From contig CAMYVQ010000004.1 of NCBI GenBank assembly GCA_947302435.1, positions 27,783 through 91,782 of the forward strand: DNA of 64,000 nucleotides, in the 5' to 3' direction. The DNA is from an uncultured Prevotella sp. Its GTDB lineage: Bacteria; Bacteroidota; Bacteroidia; Bacteroidales; Bacteroidaceae. Shown one piece after another: positions 16,572 to 23,904 of this stretch. A program made the translations under genes and the position numbers. Position 1 is the first letter of the stretch; each line of letters opens with the position of its first letter. The notes under the pieces are model-generated. The model had not been told where the DNA came from. It worked only from the letters and a program-made list of their open reading frames with translations, and searched no databases.

Positions 16572-16600
16572 AGAAAAATGATCATTCAGTCCCGTCCCCA
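16572..16600. repeat. Right terminal REP of the RAYT element
   Basis: AGAAAAATGATCATTCAGTC continuing CCGTCCCCA; inverted relative to the left end, with a 2-nt indel and two substitutions in the core. Confidence 0.8.
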
Positions 16601-16744
16601 TTGATTCTTAGGTTTCTATTTAATGCATGAGATTCTACAGCATCGCAAAAGATAAGCGACACTACTTGCATCTCTGTATGCATATTCTTTCATAATACGA
16701 CTCCTTCTCTTTTTACACTCTGATAGAAAGGAGACCTGTTGGTT

Positions 16745-16818
16745 GATATTGTTTGGATATATACTGACTAATTCTTAATTTTGTAGGCGATGTTTGAAAC
16801 GGAGATAAAAGATTATGG
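16745..16818 (+). pseudogene. 5' remnant of a second fic gene (promoter, ATG and first codons)
   Basis: About 70 bp match 11345-11415 with few changes: TTTG (16752-16755), a 20-bp gap, TAATTTTG (16776-16783), ATG at 16790 and MFETEI. After codon 6 the match to fic ends, and the frame runs on into the 3' end of hipA before a TGA. The promoter still looks intact and points into hipA antisense. Confidence 0.85.
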
Positions 16819-16856
16819 CCAAGCCTGCCAACGTGAAGCTAAAGATGGCGGTGATG

Positions 16857-18155
16857 TTATGCTAATAGCTGGAGATTGTTTTCTATCTCTGCGATATGGT
16901 TATCCTTTACACCGCAGTCTTGAGCGATGGTGCGCCAATGGCTGACTGCATCGACAATCTCGTCGATAATCTCTGAACTGCGACGGATTCCCATCTTTTC
17001 ACCAACAGTAAGCAGATCCTGCCGCATAAAATCGTCTTGCTTACCATTCAGCGATAACTGATGTTGTCCAACCCATCTTCCCCCTGGCTTGTATGAGTAA
17101 CACAGATCGTAAGCGGGAGCTAACTCCCATTTGCCCTGACGATCCATCAGGAACGAGAAGTTCTTTGTATGGTCGTCGTTGTTTCTGGCTACGACATTAA
17201 ATACCATTCTGCGATACAGTTGCAGCGTGGCATCCATATTAAGATTCATCTTACGGATAATGCCGAAAATCTCCTCGTACGAATGGCGTTGGTCTCTGTC
17301 GAGATGGGCCAGACCGGCAACCGTCTGCATGTGAATCTTTTCGCCATCGTTTGTACGATCAAAGCGGCGAGTCATAAAATGATGATTATCACCTTCGCTA
17401 AGTAATCTGCATTCGGCCATGTTTATACCGCAAGCTTTAGCCATTTGAGAATAAGCATACTCTACATTTCCAATCCCCTGAGGATTTTCCATGATCGATC
17501 CATGTTCAGAATAGGTAACACCATCAAACTTTAGCAGCCAATAGCCAAAACCTTCAGGAGCCTTCACCTGTCCTGAGCGCACTTCGTTTGTCTTCTCGTT
17601 GTAGGCTATGATGGCTTTTGGTTTGGCACCACCAGCCGATGTACCAACGCGCAGAATATCAAGTATAGTTTTGTCTTGCTGGAACATACGCTCCTGAAAG
17701 GCTTCTCGCTTTGTAAAAATGTCCTCGGCCAATCGTGTTAACTCATCGATATAAATCTCGGTCGACTCATTCAGCGCGTCAGCGGCCTTGCTTGGCTCAA
17801 ACTCCAAGGCTCCCATACCTCGCTGTCCAACATAGCACAATCGTTCTAATGGTGTTATCTCGCCTATAGGCAATCCCTGACGAGTAAACCACTCTGTAAT
17901 AATCTGATTACCAAATTTATCGGGTAGCGCGTCGGCTATTAATCCTGGCAGGCCCTTAAAACAGTCTGTTCGATTGGCTGGAAAGGAAAAAGGACGATTT
18001 CCCAAAGATAAAGGCATTGTGAGCGGAGCTGGTTCGATGCCATTACGCCTAAAACTATTATCATATTCGAAAACAGCCATCCCCGTAGCATTGTCCCATA
18101 CTAGCGAGCCTACCATTTGTCCCCATAGTTTAACGTCAACAATTAAGTCGTCCAT
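16857..18155 (-). CDS. hipA: HipA-family Ser/Thr kinase toxin
   Basis: Kinase of the type II toxin-antitoxin module HipBA; E. coli HipA phosphorylates glutamyl-tRNA synthetase and induces persistence. Visible features: N-terminal HipA domain 'VKLWGQMVGSLVWD...FEYD', P-loop-like 'RVGTSAGGAKPKAII', 'HFMTRRFDR', and the catalytic/metal motif 'NNDDHTKNFSFLMD'. 432 aa is the normal length, and the key residues are present, so the toxin looks functional. The gene follows hipB by 6 bp. The pair occupies the place of the middle of a second fic gene, whose ends flank it. Confidence 0.93.
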   Translation of the reverse strand: MDDLIVDVKLWGQMVGSLVWDNATGMAVFEYDNSFRRNGIEPAPLTMPLSLGNRPFSFPANRTDCFKGLPGLIADALPDKFGNQIITEWFTRQGLPIGEITPLERLCYVGQRGMGALEFEPSKAADALNESTEIYIDELTRLAEDIFTKREAFQERMFQQDKTILDILRVGTSAGGAKPKAIIAYNEKTNEVRSGQVKAPEGFGYWLLKFDGVTYSEHGSIMENPQGIGNVEYAYSQMAKACGINMAECRLLSEGDNHHFMTRRFDRTNDGEKIHMQTVAGLAHLDRDQRHSYEEIFGIIRKMNLNMDATLQLYRRMVFNVVARNNDDHTKNFSFLMDRQGKWELAPAYDLCYSYKPGGRWVGQHQLSLNGKQDDFMRQDLLTVGEKMGIRRSSEIIDEIVDAVSHWRTIAQDCGVKDNHIAEIENNLQLLA

Positions 18156-18161
18156 CGTCGT

Positions 18162-18467
18162 TTAATTTTCTTTTTTATGTCGTATTCTCTGTACCTTTTT
18201 ACCTTGCATCTTCCGCATTTGTAGCGGACTGATACTGAGTTCGGGCAGTAGGACTTCCAGATTTTCGAGTAGCCCCATTGTTCTTAATATGCTTATAAAT
18301 AATAAGGTAGAAATAGGATTACCCTGTTCCACTCTTACGATTGTTCCCATACTTACGCCCGACTTTTTAGCCAGTTCGCTCTGGGTCATTTCCATCCTTA
18401 TGCGATAATCACGCATTCTGCGTCCTATCTTCTGCAGGATAGTTGGGTCACTTAATTCTGTCCACAT
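18162..18467 (-). CDS. hipB: HipB-family antitoxin, Xre-type DNA-binding protein
   Basis: Antitoxin that binds HipA and represses the operon. The helix-turn-helix reads 'IGRRMRDYRIRMEMTQSELAKKSGVSMGTIVRVEQGNPIS'. I use the ATG at 18467 (MWTELSDP), because the track ORF start would lie upstream of the promoter's -7 element. The result is 101 aa, close to other HipB proteins. The C-terminal tail is basic (MRKMQGKKVQRIRHKK). It is the first gene of the hipBA pair. Confidence 0.9.
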   Translation of the reverse strand: MWTELSDPTILQKIGRRMRDYRIRMEMTQSELAKKSGVSMGTIVRVEQGNPISTLLFISILRTMGLLENLEVLLPELSISPLQMRKMQGKKVQRIRHKKEN

Positions 18468-18487
18468 ATCGTTTCTGTTTTTGTTCG

Positions 18488-18519
18488 CAAAGATAATATA
18501 ATTTCTAATATATTGCAAA
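18488..18519 (-). promoter_or_regulatory. hipBA promoter with possible autoregulatory operator
   Basis: On the minus strand TTTG (18519-18516), a 20-bp gap and TATCTTTG (18495-18488). The gap holds the inverted repeat AATATA-N8-TATATT, a plausible HipB site inside the promoter; the operator role is inference. Confidence 0.6.
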
Positions 18520-18581
18520 CAAAACATTAAAAAGTTATTTAATTTACATAGTATTATAAATTACTAAAAAGATTAAGGTGA

Positions 18582-18618
18582 CTATAGAACGGATGAAAAG
18601 TGAAATGGCTCAGAAAAA
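18582..18618 (+). pseudogene. 3' remnant of the second fic gene
   Basis: CTATAGAACGGATGAAAAGT and the next 17 bases are identical over 37 bp to 12101-12137 in the intact fic gene (FKS-AIERMKSEMAQK). It lies about 60 bp upstream of the hipBA promoter, on the strand opposite to hipBA. Confidence 0.85.
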
Positions 18619-18705
18619 TTATAGGTCAAAAAGTTTAAATAGGAGAACAGATTAACGGGTCTTTGATTCTTTTTCGTAAGAAAAAAACCGACAGAAAAAC
18701 GCGAA

Positions 18706-18723
18706 ATACCATGTTTATGGTAT
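18706..18723. promoter_or_regulatory. Palindrome upstream of the cysK promoter
   Basis: ATACCAT-GTTT-ATGGTAT, 7-bp arms, centred about 57 bp upstream of the -7 element. It may be an operator for a cysteine/methionine regulator; no direct evidence. Confidence 0.4.
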
Positions 18724-18744
18724 GCAAATAACATGCTAAAGGTA

Positions 18745-18775
18745 TTGTGGGTATGGGAAAACTGCCGTACCTTTG
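18745..18775 (+). promoter_or_regulatory. Promoter of cysK
   Basis: TTG (18745-18747), a 20-bp gap and TACCTTTG (18768-18775), about 200 bp upstream of cysK and separated from it by the large inverted repeat. Confidence 0.6.
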
Positions 18776-18786
18776 CACCATCAATT

Positions 18787-18963
18787 AGCCCCCTAAGTTC
18801 TTGGACGAGCCAAGCGGCTAAGCCGAGCGAGGGGGATGGGGGTCTGAACAGGCCCAAAAGAAAAAGTGATTATTAACAATATTATTAATAACGGGTGGTC
18901 GTTCAGACCCCCAACCCCCTCGCTCGGCTTAGCCGCTTGGCTCGTCCAAGAACTTAGGGGGCT
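18787..18963. repeat. Large inverted repeat in the cysK leader
   Basis: 63-nt arms 18787-18849 and 18901-18963 match at 62 of 63 positions, with a 51-nt AT-rich centre. Arms begin AGCCCCCTAAGTT and end GGGGGTCTGAAC, like the element at 21288-21439. If transcribed from the promoter at 18775, it forms a very stable hairpin in the cysK leader. Confidence 0.9.
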
Positions 18964-18977
18964 AAAAATACAAGGTT

Positions 18978-19925
18978 ATGGCAAAGATTGCAAAGCAGCT
19001 GACTGAGCTCGTCGGCAACACCCCACTTCTGGAGCTCAACAAGTATTCAACGGCAAAGGGGCTGGAGACTCCTGTTATTGCCAAAGTAGAGTTCTTTAAT
19101 CCTGGCGGTAGCGTGAAGGACCGTATCGCACTGGCGATGATTGAGGATGCAGAGGCCAAGGGTATCCTGAAGCCTGGAGCCACCATCATCGAGCCCACCA
19201 GCGGCAACACTGGCGTGGGTCTGGCACTCGTCAGTGCTGTGAAAGGCTACCACCTGATTCTCACCATGCCCGAAACCATGAGCGTGGAGCGTAGGAACCT
19301 TGTAAAGGCCTACGGTGCCGAGGTGCGTCTCACCTCTGGAAAGGACGGCATGCCCGGAGCTATCCGCGCTGCCGAGGAACTGCGCAACGAGATTCCCGGC
19401 AGTGTCATCCTGCAGCAGTTCGAGAACGCCGCCAACCCCGCCAAGCACTATGCCACGACGGGTCCTGAGATCTGGCGCGACACCGACGGACAGGTCGACA
19501 TCTTCATCGGTGGTGTGGGTACTGGCGGTACCATCAGTGGCACGGGCAAATATCTGAAGGAGCAGAACCCCAACGTGAAGGTCATTGCCGTAGAGCCGAA
19601 GTCGAGCCCTGTGCTGAACGGCGGTCAGAGCGGTCCCCACAAGATTCAGGGCATCGGTGCAGGCTTCGTGCCCAAGACCTACAACGCCGAGGTCATCGAC
19701 GAGGTCTTCGATGTGGAGAACGACGATGCCATCCGCACGGGCCGTGAGATTGCCCAACAGGAGGGCCTGCTGGTAGGTATCAGTGCAGGTGCCGCCCTTT
19801 ATGCCGCCATTCAGGTGGCCAAACGCCCGGAAAACAAGGGCAAGAAAGTGGTGGTATTACTGCCCGACACGGGCGAGCGTTATCTCTCCACCGTCCTGTA
19901 TGCCTTCGAGGAGTACCCCCTCTAA
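18978..19925 (+). CDS. cysK: Cysteine synthase A (O-acetylserine sulfhydrylase)
   Basis: PLP enzyme that makes L-cysteine from O-acetyl-L-serine and sulfide; cytoplasmic homodimer. The PLP Lys is in 'NPGGSVKDRIALAM', the substrate loop is 'PTSGNTGVGLA', and the PLP-phosphate site is 'GVGTGGTISGTGKYLKEQNP'. The C-terminal 'GISAGAALYAAI' and 'LLPDTGERYLSTVLY' are typical of CysK. 315 aa, start at the ATG closest to the leader end. The 200-nt leader with a 63-bp hairpin is unusual for this gene. Confidence 0.96.
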   Translation: MAKIAKQLTELVGNTPLLELNKYSTAKGLETPVIAKVEFFNPGGSVKDRIALAMIEDAEAKGILKPGATIIEPTSGNTGVGLALVSAVKGYHLILTMPETMSVERRNLVKAYGAEVRLTSGKDGMPGAIRAAEELRNEIPGSVILQQFENAANPAKHYATTGPEIWRDTDGQVDIFIGGVGTGGTISGTGKYLKEQNPNVKVIAVEPKSSPVLNGGQSGPHKIQGIGAGFVPKTYNAEVIDEVFDVENDDAIRTGREIAQQEGLLVGISAGAALYAAIQVAKRPENKGKKVVVLLPDTGERYLSTVLYAFEEYPL

Positions 19926-20020
19926 GTTTGTCTTGAGTGATTATTGATTACCCCCCCGTCACCTACAATAGTTTATACATTATTAGAATACGCGAGCATC
20001 CGCGCGAGTTACATCATATC

Positions 20021-20060
20021 AAAAAAGATGCGCTCCCCAATACGGGGCGCATCTTTTTTA
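20021..20060. terminator. Bidirectional terminator between cysK and ackA
   Basis: AAAAAAGATGCGCTCCCC-AATA-CGGGGCGCATCTTTTTT; one bulged T in an otherwise perfect stem, with A-run and T-run on the two sides. Confidence 0.9.
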
Positions 20061-20081
20061 GTCTTTCCATCTGACGGAAGA

Positions 20082-21275
20082 TTACTTCACCAGGGCCATG
20101 GTGTCGGTGGCAATCATCAGCTCTTCGTCGGTGGGGATGACGACAACCTTCACCTTCGAGTCGTCGGCAGAGATGACAGCCTCTTCGCCGCGTGTCTGGT
20201 TCTTCGCATCGTCGAACTTCACGCCGAGGAACTCCATGCCCTCGCAGACAGCCGAGCGCATGCCAATCTGGTTCTCGCCCACTCCGGCGGTGAACACGAT
20301 GACATCGACACCGCCCATAGCGGCAGCGTAGGCACCGATGTACTTCTTGATGCGGTAGGCGTACATGTCCTGAGCCAGTTGGGCGCGCTGGTCGCCAGCC
20401 TTGGCGGCATTCTCCACGTCGCGCATGTCGGAAGAGCCGCCCGTGATGCCTGCCACGCCGCTCTTCTTGTTGAGCAGGTTGCTCATGCCGTCGGCATCAA
20501 GACCCAGTTTCTTCTCCAAGAACGTCACGGCACCGCCGTCGATGTCGCCCGAACGGGTACCCATCATCAGGCCCTCCAACGGAGTGAGGCCCATCGAAGT
20601 GTCCACACACTTGCCATCGACCACGGCAGCAATCGATCCGCCATTACCGATATGGCAAGTAATCACTCGTGTGCCTTTGGCTTCCATTCCAAGGAACTCC
20701 AGTGCGCGGGCCGAGACGTAGCGGTGCGAGGTGCCATGGAAACCATAGCGGCGCACGGCATATTTCTCATACAGCTCATAGGGGATGGCATACATATATG
20801 CCTTGGCAGGCATGGTCTGGTGGAAGGCGGTATCGAACACGCCCACCTGGGGCAGGCCGGGCATCAGCTCCTTCACGGCGTTCACGCCCTTCAGGTTGGC
20901 AGGGTTGTGCAGCGGAGCCAGGTCGCTCACGGCCTCGAAGGCCTGTAGCACCTCATCGGTGAGCAGCACCGACTTGTTGAACTTCTCGCCGCCATGCACC
21001 ATGCGGTGGCCTACGGCATCGATCTCGTCGAGACTCTTGATGACACCGATCTCAGGGTCGGTGAGCAGGGAGAAGATGAACTTCACGCCCTCGGTATGCT
21101 CGGGAATGTCGTGCATGATCTGCTTTTTCTCGCCATTGGCGAGCTTCACCTTCACAAAGGCGCCGTCGAGACCTACGCGCTCTGCGCCGCCACTCGTCAT
21201 CACAGACTTGTCGTCCATGTTGTATAATGCATATTTAATCGAACTGCTGCCACAGTTAAGAACTAAGATTTTCAT
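20082..21275 (-). CDS. ackA: Acetate kinase
   Basis: Forms acetate and ATP from acetyl phosphate and ADP, the energy-yielding last step of acetate fermentation; cytoplasmic. Seen in sequence: start 'MKILVLNCGSSSIKYALYN' (ASKHA phosphate-1 loop), 'GVFDTAFHQTMP', 'RYGFHGTSHRYVS', 'HIGNGGSIAAV' and 'FTAGVGENQIGMR'. 397 aa, full length. It is downstream of pta on the same strand, separated by 170 bp that hold a palindromic element; cotranscription is likely if that element does not stop the polymerase. Confidence 0.97.
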   Translation of the reverse strand: MKILVLNCGSSSIKYALYNMDDKSVMTSGGAERVGLDGAFVKVKLANGEKKQIMHDIPEHTEGVKFIFSLLTDPEIGVIKSLDEIDAVGHRMVHGGEKFNKSVLLTDEVLQAFEAVSDLAPLHNPANLKGVNAVKELMPGLPQVGVFDTAFHQTMPAKAYMYAIPYELYEKYAVRRYGFHGTSHRYVSARALEFLGMEAKGTRVITCHIGNGGSIAAVVDGKCVDTSMGLTPLEGLMMGTRSGDIDGGAVTFLEKKLGLDADGMSNLLNKKSGVAGITGGSSDMRDVENAAKAGDQRAQLAQDMYAYRIKKYIGAYAAAMGGVDVIVFTAGVGENQIGMRSAVCEGMEFLGVKFDDAKNQTRGEEAVISADDSKVKVVVIPTDEELMIATDTMALVK

Positions 21276-21287
21276 ATCTATTTTTTT

Positions 21288-21439
21288 GCCCCCTAAGTTA
21301 GGGGGTTGGGGGTCTGAACAAGCGAACCAGACCCAGACTGGGGTTTAAATTTATTCTTCAAGGGTGCTGCGCTTGTTCAGGACCCTATTCTTCGGGGGGC
21401 GTCGTCTGTTCAGACCCCCAACCCCCTAACTTAGGGGGC
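21288..21439. repeat. Inverted-repeat element between pta and ackA
   Basis: Perfect 33-nt arms: GCCCCCTAAGTTAGGGGGTT... (21288-21320) and its complement at 21407-21439. Inside, CTGAACAAGCG and CGCTTGTTCAG form a second stem. The ends are those of the cysK-leader repeat, so it is the same family with a different centre. Confidence 0.88.
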
Positions 21440-21445
21440 TAATTT

Positions 21446-22456
21446 TCACTTCTTCGCGTCCATGGCCTGGCAGGCGGTGATGGCGACGAGGTAGTAGATG
21501 TCCTCGACGGAGCAGCCGCGTGAGAGGTCGTTCACCGGACGGGCGATGCCTTGCAGGATGGGGCCAATGGCCGTGGCACCGGCGAGGCGCTGCACTAACT
21601 TATAGGCAATGTTGCCCACTTCGAGGCAGGGGAATACCAATACGTTGGCGTTGCCGGCGATTTCAGAGCCGGGAGCCTTCTTCTTGCCGACAGAGGGTAC
21701 TAAGGCGGCATCGGCCTGCAACTCACCATCGATCTTCAGCGTGGGATCCAGTTCTTTGGCAAGGCGAGTGGCTTCCACCACCTTGTCGACCACCTCGTGA
21801 GAGGCACTTCCCTTCGTCGAGAAGCTCAGCATGGCCACACGGGGATCCTCGAAACCGGCCACCGACTTGGCAGTCTGCGCCGTGCAGACGGCAATCTGCG
21901 AGAGCTGGGCGGCATCGGGCATCGGCGTTACAGCCACGTCGCCCACGACGAGCACACCGTTCTCACCATATTCGGGCTTGTCGGTAATCATCAGCATGGC
22001 ACCGCTCACGCAGGTGATGCCAGGGGCGCACTTGATGATTTGCAGGGCAGGACGCAAGGTCTCGCCCGTGGTGCTCAAGGCACCCGAAATCTGTCCGTCG
22101 GCACCTTCGGTCTTGATGATCATGCAGCCCAAGTAGAGTGGGTCTTTCACTAACTCGCGAGCCTTCTCGATGGTCATGCCCTTCTTCTCGCGCAGCTTTG
22201 TCAGCAGCTGGGCATACTCCTCGCTCTTCTCACAGTTCAGCGGGTCGATGAGCGTGGCCTTGTCGATGTGGGTCAGTCCCTTCTCTTTGGCCAGTGCATG
22301 CACCTTCTCGGGGTTACCGATAAGAATCAGGTCGGCAATGTCGTCAGCCAGCACGCGGTCGGCTGCACACAGGGTGCGCTCCTCTTCAGCCTCGGGGAGC
22401 ACGATGCGCTGCTTGTTGCTCTTAGCACGCGCAATGATTTGATCAATTAATCCCAT
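21446..22456 (-). CDS. pta: Phosphate acetyltransferase
   Basis: Converts acetyl-CoA and phosphate to acetyl phosphate, feeding acetate kinase. Short-form enzyme (336 aa) with only the PTA_PTB catalytic domain: 'RIVLPEAEEERTLCAADRVL', 'GCMIIKTEGADGQISGALST', 'PEYGENGVLVVGDVAVTPMP', 'VAMLSFSTKGSA' and the terminal 'GPILQGIARPVNDLSRGCSVED'. Start MGLIDQIIARAK at 22456. It is upstream of ackA on the same strand, the usual order for this pathway. Confidence 0.96.
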   Translation of the reverse strand: MGLIDQIIARAKSNKQRIVLPEAEEERTLCAADRVLADDIADLILIGNPEKVHALAKEKGLTHIDKATLIDPLNCEKSEEYAQLLTKLREKKGMTIEKARELVKDPLYLGCMIIKTEGADGQISGALSTTGETLRPALQIIKCAPGITCVSGAMLMITDKPEYGENGVLVVGDVAVTPMPDAAQLSQIAVCTAQTAKSVAGFEDPRVAMLSFSTKGSASHEVVDKVVEATRLAKELDPTLKIDGELQADAALVPSVGKKKAPGSEIAGNANVLVFPCLEVGNIAYKLVQRLAGATAIGPILQGIARPVNDLSRGCSVEDIYYLVAITACQAMDAKK

Positions 22457-22522
22457 AGTCTGTTTTTAAATGATAATGTATAAAAGAGTTTATTGAATGC
22501 TATATTAAGATTGTTGAGATTG

Positions 22523-22530
22523 CAAAAGTA
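22523..22530 (-). promoter_or_regulatory. Promoter -7 element of pta-ackA
   Basis: TACTTTTG on the minus strand, 67 bp upstream of the pta ATG; no consensus -33. Confidence 0.5.
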
Positions 22531-22637
22531 GCAAAAAATATCCGAAAAGCGCGGAAGTATTGGGATAATTAATGTTATTTTATGAATGATGTCGCGATTT
22601 AAACGGAATGTGCCGGTAGTTCATTTTGAATCGTTTT

Positions 22638-22700
22638 ACAAAGTCGTCGAGTTTGTGTTACAAAGTCGACGAGTTTGTCTCACAAAGTCGACGACTTTGT
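22638..22700. repeat. Three tandem 19-bp palindromes with exact 22-bp period
   Basis: Units at 22638-22656, 22660-22678 and 22682-22700: ACAAAGTCGTCGAGTTTGT, ACAAAGTCGACGAGTTTGT, ACAAAGTCGACGACTTTGT. The third is an almost perfect palindrome. They lie between the divergent pta and tdh genes, about 110 bp from each promoter region, and could be stacked protein-binding sites. The remainder of the 356-bp spacer is AT-rich; a weak TTAATTTG at 22776 may serve tdh. Confidence 0.85.
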
Positions 22701-22812
22701 AAACTCATTTCATTTGAATGCCAGAATGGCTAATTTTTTATTCAGAAATGATTCTTTATTATCAAGTTTTTTTTGTTAATTTGCAGTCAGAAACCTAAAA
22801 CATTAAATCTGT

Positions 22813-23766
22813 ATGAAAAATATACTCGTGATAGGGTCTACTGGCCAGATTGGCTCCGAACTCACCATGGAACTACGCCGGCGTTATGGCAACGACCACG
22901 TGGTGGCTGGTTATATTGCAGGTTGTGAACCGAAAGGCGAATTGGCTGAGAGCGGGCCGATGGCCGTTGCCGACGTGACACGCGGCGAGGATATTGCCGC
23001 CTCCGTGCGCCAGTATCATATTGACACCATCTATAATCTGGCTGCCCTGCTCTCCGTGGTGGCCGAGTCGAAGCCACGGTTGGCCTGGCAGGTGGGCATC
23101 GACGGACTGTGGAATGTGCTTGAGGTGGCTCGCGAAAACAAGTGTGCCGTCTTCACGCCCAGTTCCATCGGCTCGTTCGGGGTGGAGACCCCCCACGACA
23201 TGACCCCGCAGGACACCATACAGCGACCGCGCACCATCTATGGCGTGTCGAAGGTCACTACCGAACTGCTCTCCGACTGGTTCCATCACAAGTATGGGGT
23301 CGACACCCGTTCTGTGCGCTTTCCCGGCATCATCAGCTACATCACCCCTCCAGGCGGCGGCACCACCGACTATGCCGTCGACATCTATTACTATGCCGTA
23401 CGCGGCGAACTGTTCACCTGTCCCATCAAGGCCGGCACACGCATGGACATGATGTACATGCCCGATGCGCTGCGTGCCGCCATCGAGCTGATGGAGGCCA
23501 ATCCCGACCGGCTTGTCCATCGCAACGGTTTCAACGTGGCGGCCATGAGTTTCGACCCCGACATGATCTATACGGCGATCTGCAAGCACAAGCCCGACTT
23601 CAAGATGGTCTACGACATCGACCCCCTGAAACAGTCGATTGCCGAGTCGTGGCCCAATATGATGGACGACAGCTGTGCCCGTAGGGAATGGGGCTGGAAG
23701 CATGAGTACAACCTGCCTGCCATGACCCGCGACATGCTGGAGAAACTGTCGGCAAGACTCACCTAA
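22813..23766 (+). CDS. tdh: NAD-dependent epimerase-type L-threonine 3-dehydrogenase
   Basis: Extended-SDR enzyme resembling UDP-glucose 4-epimerase. Members of this branch oxidise L-threonine to 2-amino-3-oxobutyrate with NAD+. The Rossmann motif is 'VIGSTGQIGSELTMEL', and the active site is 'TPSSIGSFG' with 'YGVSKVTTELL' (Tyr/Lys). The signature 'RFPGIISYITPPGGGTTDYA' is what I associate with the threonine-dehydrogenase branch rather than with sugar epimerases. 317 aa, complete. A downstream 2-amino-3-ketobutyrate ligase, often linked, is not in the window. Confidence 0.8.
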   Translation: MKNILVIGSTGQIGSELTMELRRRYGNDHVVAGYIAGCEPKGELAESGPMAVADVTRGEDIAASVRQYHIDTIYNLAALLSVVAESKPRLAWQVGIDGLWNVLEVARENKCAVFTPSSIGSFGVETPHDMTPQDTIQRPRTIYGVSKVTTELLSDWFHHKYGVDTRSVRFPGIISYITPPGGGTTDYAVDIYYYAVRGELFTCPIKAGTRMDMMYMPDALRAAIELMEANPDRLVHRNGFNVAAMSFDPDMIYTAICKHKPDFKMVYDIDPLKQSIAESWPNMMDDSCARREWGWKHEYNLPAMTRDMLEKLSARLT

Positions 23767-23811
23767 ACAAGCCTTTGTTTTATGCTTTCTTTCGATTTGT
23801 CAGACTTTTTC

Positions 23812-23842
23812 TTGTCTATTTCAGAGATTATTCATACTTTTG
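23812..23842 (+). promoter_or_regulatory. Promoter of the five-gene signalling operon
   Basis: TTG (23812-23814), a 20-bp gap and TACTTTTG (23835-23842), 63 bp upstream of the ATG at 23905. It is the only promoter-like site I see before 32.8 kb on this strand. Confidence 0.65.
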
Positions 23843-23904
23843 GGCGTTAAAACTGACAAACAGATGGGATTTAAACCAAGTAACATAACAAAACAAATAA
23901 TATT

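Noticed and set aside
20219-20721. Small ORFs opposite or out of frame with ackA
   Set aside because: Shadows of ackA with no independent signals.
22638-22700. Possible CRISPR array
   Set aside because: The constant units are palindromic and separated by only 3 bp; there are no spacers and no cas genes.
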